Origin: Vulcaniibacterium gelatinicum | GTDB lineage: Bacteria > Pseudomonadota > Gammaproteobacteria > Xanthomonadales > Xanthomonadaceae | Direction of reading: 5' to 3' | Length of the DNA stretch: 54,174 nt | NCBI RefSeq assembly: GCF_008033445.1 | Contig: NZ_VNKO01000020.1 | Location: forward strand, 1 to 54,174 | Shown: positions 48,913 through 54,174 of the stretch, piece after piece | How positions within the stretch are numbered: position 1 is the first letter of the stretch | How the letters are laid out: every line of letters begins with the position of its first letter | Made by a program: the position numbers and the translations under genes | Notes under the pieces: model-generated | Seen by the model: only the letters and a program-made list of their open reading frames with translations | Databases searched by the model: none | Told to the model about the DNA's origin: nothing

Positions 48913-51099
48913 ATGGATCGCACTGCCCACACCCTCGCCGCGGCGCCGCTCGCCGTGGCCATCGCCGCCTGCCTGTTCGCCCTGCCCGCCCGCGCCGAGA
49001 CCGCCACCGCCGCCGACGCGCTGGCCCAGGCCGCGCGCCGCGCGCCCACCGACCTCGACCGGGTCGAGGTGGTCGGCAAGGCCGAGTACCACTACGTCGA
49101 ACGCAACACCACCTCCGCGACCCGGACCGACACGCCGCTGCTCGACGTGCCGCAGTCCATCACCGTGATCACCGAGGACCTGATCGACGACACCGCGATG
49201 CGCGGCCTGGCCGACGCGGTGCAGTACGTGCCCGGCGCCGGCATGGCCCAGGGCGAAGGCCACCGCGACGCGCCGGTGCTGCGCGGCAACACCTCCACCG
49301 CCGACCTGTTCGTCAACGGCATGCGCGACGACGTGCAGTACTTCCGCGACCTGTACAACGTCGAGCGGGTCGAGGTGCTCAAGGGCCCGAACGCGATGAT
49401 CTTCGGCCGCGGCGGCACCGGCGGCGTGATCAACCGCGTGACCAAGCAGGCCGGCTGGGAGACCCGGCGCGAGGCCACCCTCCAGCTCGGCTCCTGGGAC
49501 CGTCGCCGCCTCACCGCCGACCTCGGCCAGGGCCTCAGCGACACCGTCGCGTTCCGGGTGACCGCGCTGTACGAGGACAGCGACAGCTTCCGCGACGGCT
49601 TCGGGCTCGAGCGCTGGGGCGTCAACCCGGGCCTGGCCTTCCGCATCGGCGAGGGCACCCGCCTCCACGCCGACGTCGAGCACTTCGAGGACCGGCGCGT
49701 CACCGACCGCGGCCTGCCCTCCTACGCCGTGCCGTTCGAGGGCCGCCGCCTGCCGGTCGCAGTGGACCGCTCGGTGTTCTTCGGCGACCCGGACAACAGC
49801 CCGTCGGACTTCGAGGTCAACGCCGTCAACCTGCTGGTCGAGCACACCTTCGGCAACGGCGCGCTGCTGCGCAATCGCACCCGCTGGGCCGACTACGACA
49901 AGTTCTACCAGAACGTGTATCCGGGCGGCCCGGCGCGCTTCAACGCGGCCAGCGGCCGGTTCGAAGTCGCGATCGCCGCCTACAACAGCGCCACCAAGCG
50001 CGAGAACCTGTTCAACCAGACCGACTTCGTGTTCGAGCTGCAAACCGGCGCAATCGAGCACCGGCTGCTGGCCGGGGCCGAGTTCGGCCGCCAGGAAACC
50101 GACAACCGGCGCCTGACCGGCAGCTTCCCGAGCAACACCTGCTACGGCGCCACCACCACCGCCTCGTTCTGCGTGCCGCTCGCGAACCCGCGCTACAACG
50201 GTCCGGTCACCTTCTTCCAGAGCGCGACCGACGCCGACAACCACGTGGAGGCGACAGTCGCCGCGGCCTACGTGCAGGACCAGATCGAATTCTCGCCGCA
50301 GTGGCAGGCGGTGCTGGGCCTGCGCTACGACCGCTTCGAGGTGGACTTCCTCAACCGCCGCAACGGCACCACCATCGTCACCGAGGACGACCTGTGGTCG
50401 CCGCGCGCCGGCCTGATCTACAAGCCGCGCGAGGACGTCTCGCTGTACGCAAGCTACGGCCTGACCTACCTGCCGCGCTCGGGCGAGCAGATGAGCTCGC
50501 TGACCCCCTCCAACGCTGCGTTCGATCCGGAGGAGTACGAGAACCGCGAACTCGGCGCGAAGTGGGACATCAAGCCGGACCTGTCGCTGACCGCGGCGGT
50601 GTACCGGCTCGAGCGCAGCAACGTGATCGCGCCCGACCCGGCCAACCCGGCGCGCTCGATCCTGGTGGACGGCGAGCGTATCGAGGGCGTGGAGATCGGC
50701 CTGGCCGGCAATATCACCGAAGCCTGGCGGGTGATGGGCGGCTATGCCTGGCAGGACGGCGAGATCCTGGCCGGCGCCGACCGCGGCAGGCGCCCGGCGA
50801 ACCTGCCGGAGGAAACCGCCTCGCTGTGGAACCGCTACGACTTCAGCCAGGCCTGGGGCGTCGGCTTCGGCGTGGTGTACCGCGGCGCGTTCTTCGCCCA
50901 GACCAACAACGCGGTCACGCTCAAGAGCTTCACCCGTTACGACGCGGCGCTGTACTACACCCCCTCCGAGCACGTCGAGCTGCAGCTGAACGTCGAGAAC
51001 CTGTTCGACAAGCGCTACTTCGTCTCGTCGCACAACGACAACAACCTGTCGCCGGGCTCGCCGCGCGCGGCCTACGTGAGCATGACGGTGAAGTTCTGA
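48913..51099 (+). CDS. TonB-dependent siderophore receptor (Fiu/FhuE-like)
   Basis: A 728-residue outer-membrane receptor. A signal peptide ends near LPARAET, then a TonB-box region, DRVEVVGKAE. The plug domain (about 60-180) has VPQSITVITEDLIDD, GMRDDVQYFRDLYNVERV and KGPNAMIFGRGGTGGVIN, closest in memory to catecholate receptors of the Fiu type. A 22-strand barrel follows, ending SMTVKF with the terminal Phe required for insertion. Uptake of a ferric siderophore is expected; the exact ligand is not readable. A Fur box lies upstream, and a strong terminator follows. Confidence 0.94.
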   Translation: MDRTAHTLAAAPLAVAIAACLFALPARAETATAADALAQAARRAPTDLDRVEVVGKAEYHYVERNTTSATRTDTPLLDVPQSITVITEDLIDDTAMRGLADAVQYVPGAGMAQGEGHRDAPVLRGNTSTADLFVNGMRDDVQYFRDLYNVERVEVLKGPNAMIFGRGGTGGVINRVTKQAGWETRREATLQLGSWDRRRLTADLGQGLSDTVAFRVTALYEDSDSFRDGFGLERWGVNPGLAFRIGEGTRLHADVEHFEDRRVTDRGLPSYAVPFEGRRLPVAVDRSVFFGDPDNSPSDFEVNAVNLLVEHTFGNGALLRNRTRWADYDKFYQNVYPGGPARFNAASGRFEVAIAAYNSATKRENLFNQTDFVFELQTGAIEHRLLAGAEFGRQETDNRRLTGSFPSNTCYGATTTASFCVPLANPRYNGPVTFFQSATDADNHVEATVAAAYVQDQIEFSPQWQAVLGLRYDRFEVDFLNRRNGTTIVTEDDLWSPRAGLIYKPREDVSLYASYGLTYLPRSGEQMSSLTPSNAAFDPEEYENRELGAKWDIKPDLSLTAAVYRLERSNVIAPDPANPARSILVDGERIEGVEIGLAGNITEAWRVMGGYAWQDGEILAGADRGRRPANLPEETASLWNRYDFSQAWGVGFGVVYRGAFFAQTNNAVTLKSFTRYDAALYYTPSEHVELQLNVENLFDKRYFVSSHNDNNLSPGSPRAAYVSMTVKF

Positions 51100-51146
51100 G
51101 CGGCACGGCCCGGCGCGCGGATGCGCCGGGCGACCCGCCCGTCACG

Positions 51147-51170
51147 GAAAGCCCGCGCCTGCGGGCTTTC
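51147..51170. terminator. Bidirectional hairpin terminator after the receptor gene
   Basis: GAAAGCCCGC (51147-51156) pairs perfectly with GCGGGCTTTC (51161-51170) around the loop GCCT. The stem carries A and T runs at its base, so it can act in both directions. It lies between the convergent receptor and hutD genes. Confidence 0.85.
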
Positions 51171-51186
51171 GCGTTTCCGGCCACGC

Positions 51187-51792
51187 TCACACAGCCAGCG
51201 GCTGCACCCGGATCAGCAGCGCCTCGCCCGCGCCGTCGAGGACGTGGCGCAGGCGCTCCGTCCCCGCGCCGAGGAAGGCGGTGTCGCCGGCGGCCAGCGG
51301 CGGCAGGCCGGACTCGTCGGCGAATCGCGCCTGCCCCGCGAGCAGGTGCACGATCCACGTGGTGTGCGGCTCGGCGAAGATCACCATTGGCCCGACCAGC
51401 GGCCGGTGCCACAGCTCGGCCTGCACCGCGTCGCGCCGCCACATCAGGTTGAAGTCCTGGGTAGGGCCGTCGAGCAGTTCGCCGCGCACCCCGGCCTCGC
51501 CGGGGAAACGGCAGCGCGCGTGCGGCGGGCGCAGCTCCTCGCAGCGGCCGTCGTCGAAGCGCAGGCGCAGGCCGTTGCCCGACAGCAGCACCAGCACCCG
51601 CTCGATGCCCGGGAACGAGGAGAACGGGGCGTCGGCCTCGATCTCGGCGATGGACAGCCGCCAGTCCCAGCCCTCGCCCGCAGCGGACGGATGGGCGTAG
51701 ATCTCGCGCGTCCAGCCGGCGCCGTTGCGCCAGCGCTCGCGGCGGTATTCGTTCGCGGGGATGACCCGCGGGGCGGACGCGGCAAGGGACAT
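51187..51792 (-). CDS. hutD: HutD/Ves family cupin protein
   Basis: A 201-residue cupin. The family opening RRERWRNGAGWTREIY (about 17-32), WDWRLSIAEIEADAPFSSFPGIER (43-66) and the later MVIFAEPH with a second cupin strand set identify HutD/Ves. HutD accompanies histidine-use genes in pseudomonads, and Ves is its E. coli relative; the exact role is uncertain. No hut enzyme is encoded nearby, so this copy is an orphan. It converges with the siderophore receptor gene. Confidence 0.9.
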   Translation of the reverse strand: MSLAASAPRVIPANEYRRERWRNGAGWTREIYAHPSAAGEGWDWRLSIAEIEADAPFSSFPGIERVLVLLSGNGLRLRFDDGRCEELRPPHARCRFPGEAGVRGELLDGPTQDFNLMWRRDAVQAELWHRPLVGPMVIFAEPHTTWIVHLLAGQARFADESGLPPLAAGDTAFLGAGTERLRHVLDGAGEALLIRVQPLAV

Positions 51793-51985
51793 GCGCGGGT
51801 TCCCGGGACGATTGCCGCCAGTGTAGTCCCTGCCAGTGACGCGGCCGTGCCGGCCGGCGGCGGACCGCGGTCACGGCCGGCGTCCCTGCCGGCCGTGGAT
51901 CGCGGCACGTCCTTGTCCTGCGCACTGCGGCTGCCGGTTTCCTTCCGGCCGCGTCCTTGCGTACTCCCGGCCCGGCGCCGGCCGC

Positions 51986-52300
51986 TCAGCGCCGCGCGGT
52001 GGGCTTCGTGGCCGGCTTCTTCGCCGGCGCCGCACCGAGCAGGATCCGGTCGCGGTTCTTCTCCACGGTCTTCAGGCCGATGCCCTTGACCTGGGCCAGC
52101 TGCTCGAGGCTGCGGAACGGACCGTTGGCCTTGCGGTGGGCGACGATCGCCTCGGCCTTGGCCGGGCCGATGTTGAGCAGCACCCGGTCGAGGGTGGCCG
52201 CGTCGGCGGTGTTGATGTTGACCTTCTCCTGGGCCAGTGCGCTGCCGGCGATCAGCAGCGACAGCAACAGGGTCTTGCAGGCAAGGGCGAATGCCTTCAT
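51986..52300 (-). CDS. comEA: ComEA-like exported helix-hairpin-helix protein
   Basis: A 104-residue protein with a signal peptide (ends near GSALAQE) and one ComEA domain: VNINTADAATLDRVLLNIG, then PFRSLEQLAQVKGIGLKTVEKNRD with two helix-hairpin-helix turns. A Lys/Ala/Pro tail closes it. ComEA binds incoming double-stranded DNA in the periplasm during natural transformation. AGGAGG is 8 bp before the ATG. No other competence gene is nearby. It diverges from the M20 dipeptidase gene. Confidence 0.92.
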   Translation of the reverse strand: MKAFALACKTLLLSLLIAGSALAQEKVNINTADAATLDRVLLNIGPAKAEAIVAHRKANGPFRSLEQLAQVKGIGLKTVEKNRDRILLGAAPAKKPATKPTARR

Positions 52301-52492
52301 GGCGGAGTCCTCCTGAGGGATGGGCCGGGGCGGGGTGCCGCCGGTGAGCGCAGTCTCGCGGTCGCGCCGCGACCGCTCGATCGCCGCAGTACCCGTGCCG
52401 GGGCCGGCGCAGGCCGCAAGCCCGGGTCGGAAAAGTCCGCCTCCGCCCGGGGCGCTAGAATTCCTGGTCTCCCCGTACGCAAGGCCCCGTCC

Positions 52493-53983
<1,491 letters not shown>

Positions 53984-54013
53984 GCCGCGCACCACGGCGG
54001 GCGCCGACGTCGC

Positions 54014-54037
54014 GACGCCCCGCTCCGGCGGGGCGTC
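54014..54037. terminator. Terminator hairpin after the M20 peptidase gene
   Basis: GACGCCCCGC (54014-54023) pairs perfectly with GCGGGGCGTC (54028-54037) around TCCG. It starts 30 bp past the stop codon, and a short T-containing stretch follows. A good intrinsic terminator candidate. Confidence 0.85.
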
Positions 54038-54050
54038 GTCATTTGCGGCC

Positions 54051-54137
54051 TTATCTCTTGAGTTTCTGAGAGGGTAGGCGTCGAGAGCCGACGTGGGCGA
54101 CCGATTGCGCCTGGGTCTTGCGACCGTGACTGAGCAT
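54051..54137 (-). CDS. Short unassigned reading frame at the window edge
   Basis: A 28-codon frame with ATG at 54135-54137 and TAA stop. It begins MLSHGRKTQAQ and ends SQKLKR, basic and without the Ala/Arg bias of random frames here. The base composition is less GC-rich than the neighbours. The same frame is open a few codons upstream of the ATG, then stops at 54163. I do not recognise it; it could be a small protein, the remains of a mobile element or chance. Confidence 0.3.
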   Translation of the reverse strand: MLSHGRKTQAQSVAHVGSRRLPSQKLKR

Positions 54138-54174
54138 GGTCCCCACGTCGGATTCTCCCCATCACGCCCGAACA

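Overview
This window comes from a GC-rich gammaproteobacterium, most likely of the Xanthomonadaceae/Lysobacteraceae (Lysobacter, Luteimonas or Xanthomonas relatives). Three things point there: a fused aspartokinase-diaminopimelate decarboxylase, the MurD2/MurL route to D-glutamate in peptidoglycan known from Xanthomonas, and an rmlBACD-ordered rhamnose operon. The DNA is chromosomal and densely coding, with many ATGA stop/start overlaps. I see no rRNA, tRNA, CRISPR array, prophage or insertion sequence.

Layout. Bases 1-4140: end of an unknown gene, then a leftward efflux cassette (TetR regulator, HlyD-like subunit, ABC ATPase, ABC-2 permease) with a REP-like inverted repeat between regulator and transporter. 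4141-10540: exported amidohydrolase, then PhoH-YbeY-CorC, a DUF4105 (Lnb-type) membrane protein where E. coli has lnt, and CorA. 10856-13615: CstA with its small YbdD-type partner, then two tiny paralogous proteins rich in Asp-Arg-Arg motifs. 13665-20736: DUF819 permease and a peptide-use group (S9 peptidase and OPT transporter in one operon, POT transporter diverging). 20762-24731: rmlBACD behind ssb. 24907-26872: polyprenyl diphosphate synthase and an exported zinc protease.

26923-32253: the lysAC-murL-murD2 operon, the most distinctive locus here. It links consumption of meso-diaminopimelate to a glutamate-epimerising route to the peptidoglycan stem. phzF diverges from it across an unusual pair of overlapping promoters. 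33335-42435: glycine-zipper protein, OsmC, an EF-G paralogue lacking the catalytic His, a histone-H1-like HU protein, two lipoproteins, a DUF5916 outer-membrane protein, a SET-domain methyltransferase and a cytochrome c lipoprotein.

42474-51099: an iron group made of sufR-sufBCDS, a GNAT enzyme, a Rieske ferredoxin and a Fur-box-controlled siderophore receptor. 51187-53983: HutD, a ComEA-like protein and an M20 dipeptidase. The last 120 bases hold only an unassigned short reading frame.

Together the genes suggest a peptide-feeding, aerobic organism with Xanthomonas-type wall synthesis. The best candidates for new biology are the paired DRR micro-proteins, the Lnb-like protein in the lnt position, and the co-occurrence of a tailed HU protein with a SET methyltransferase. 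All calls come from reading the sequence; no database search was run.
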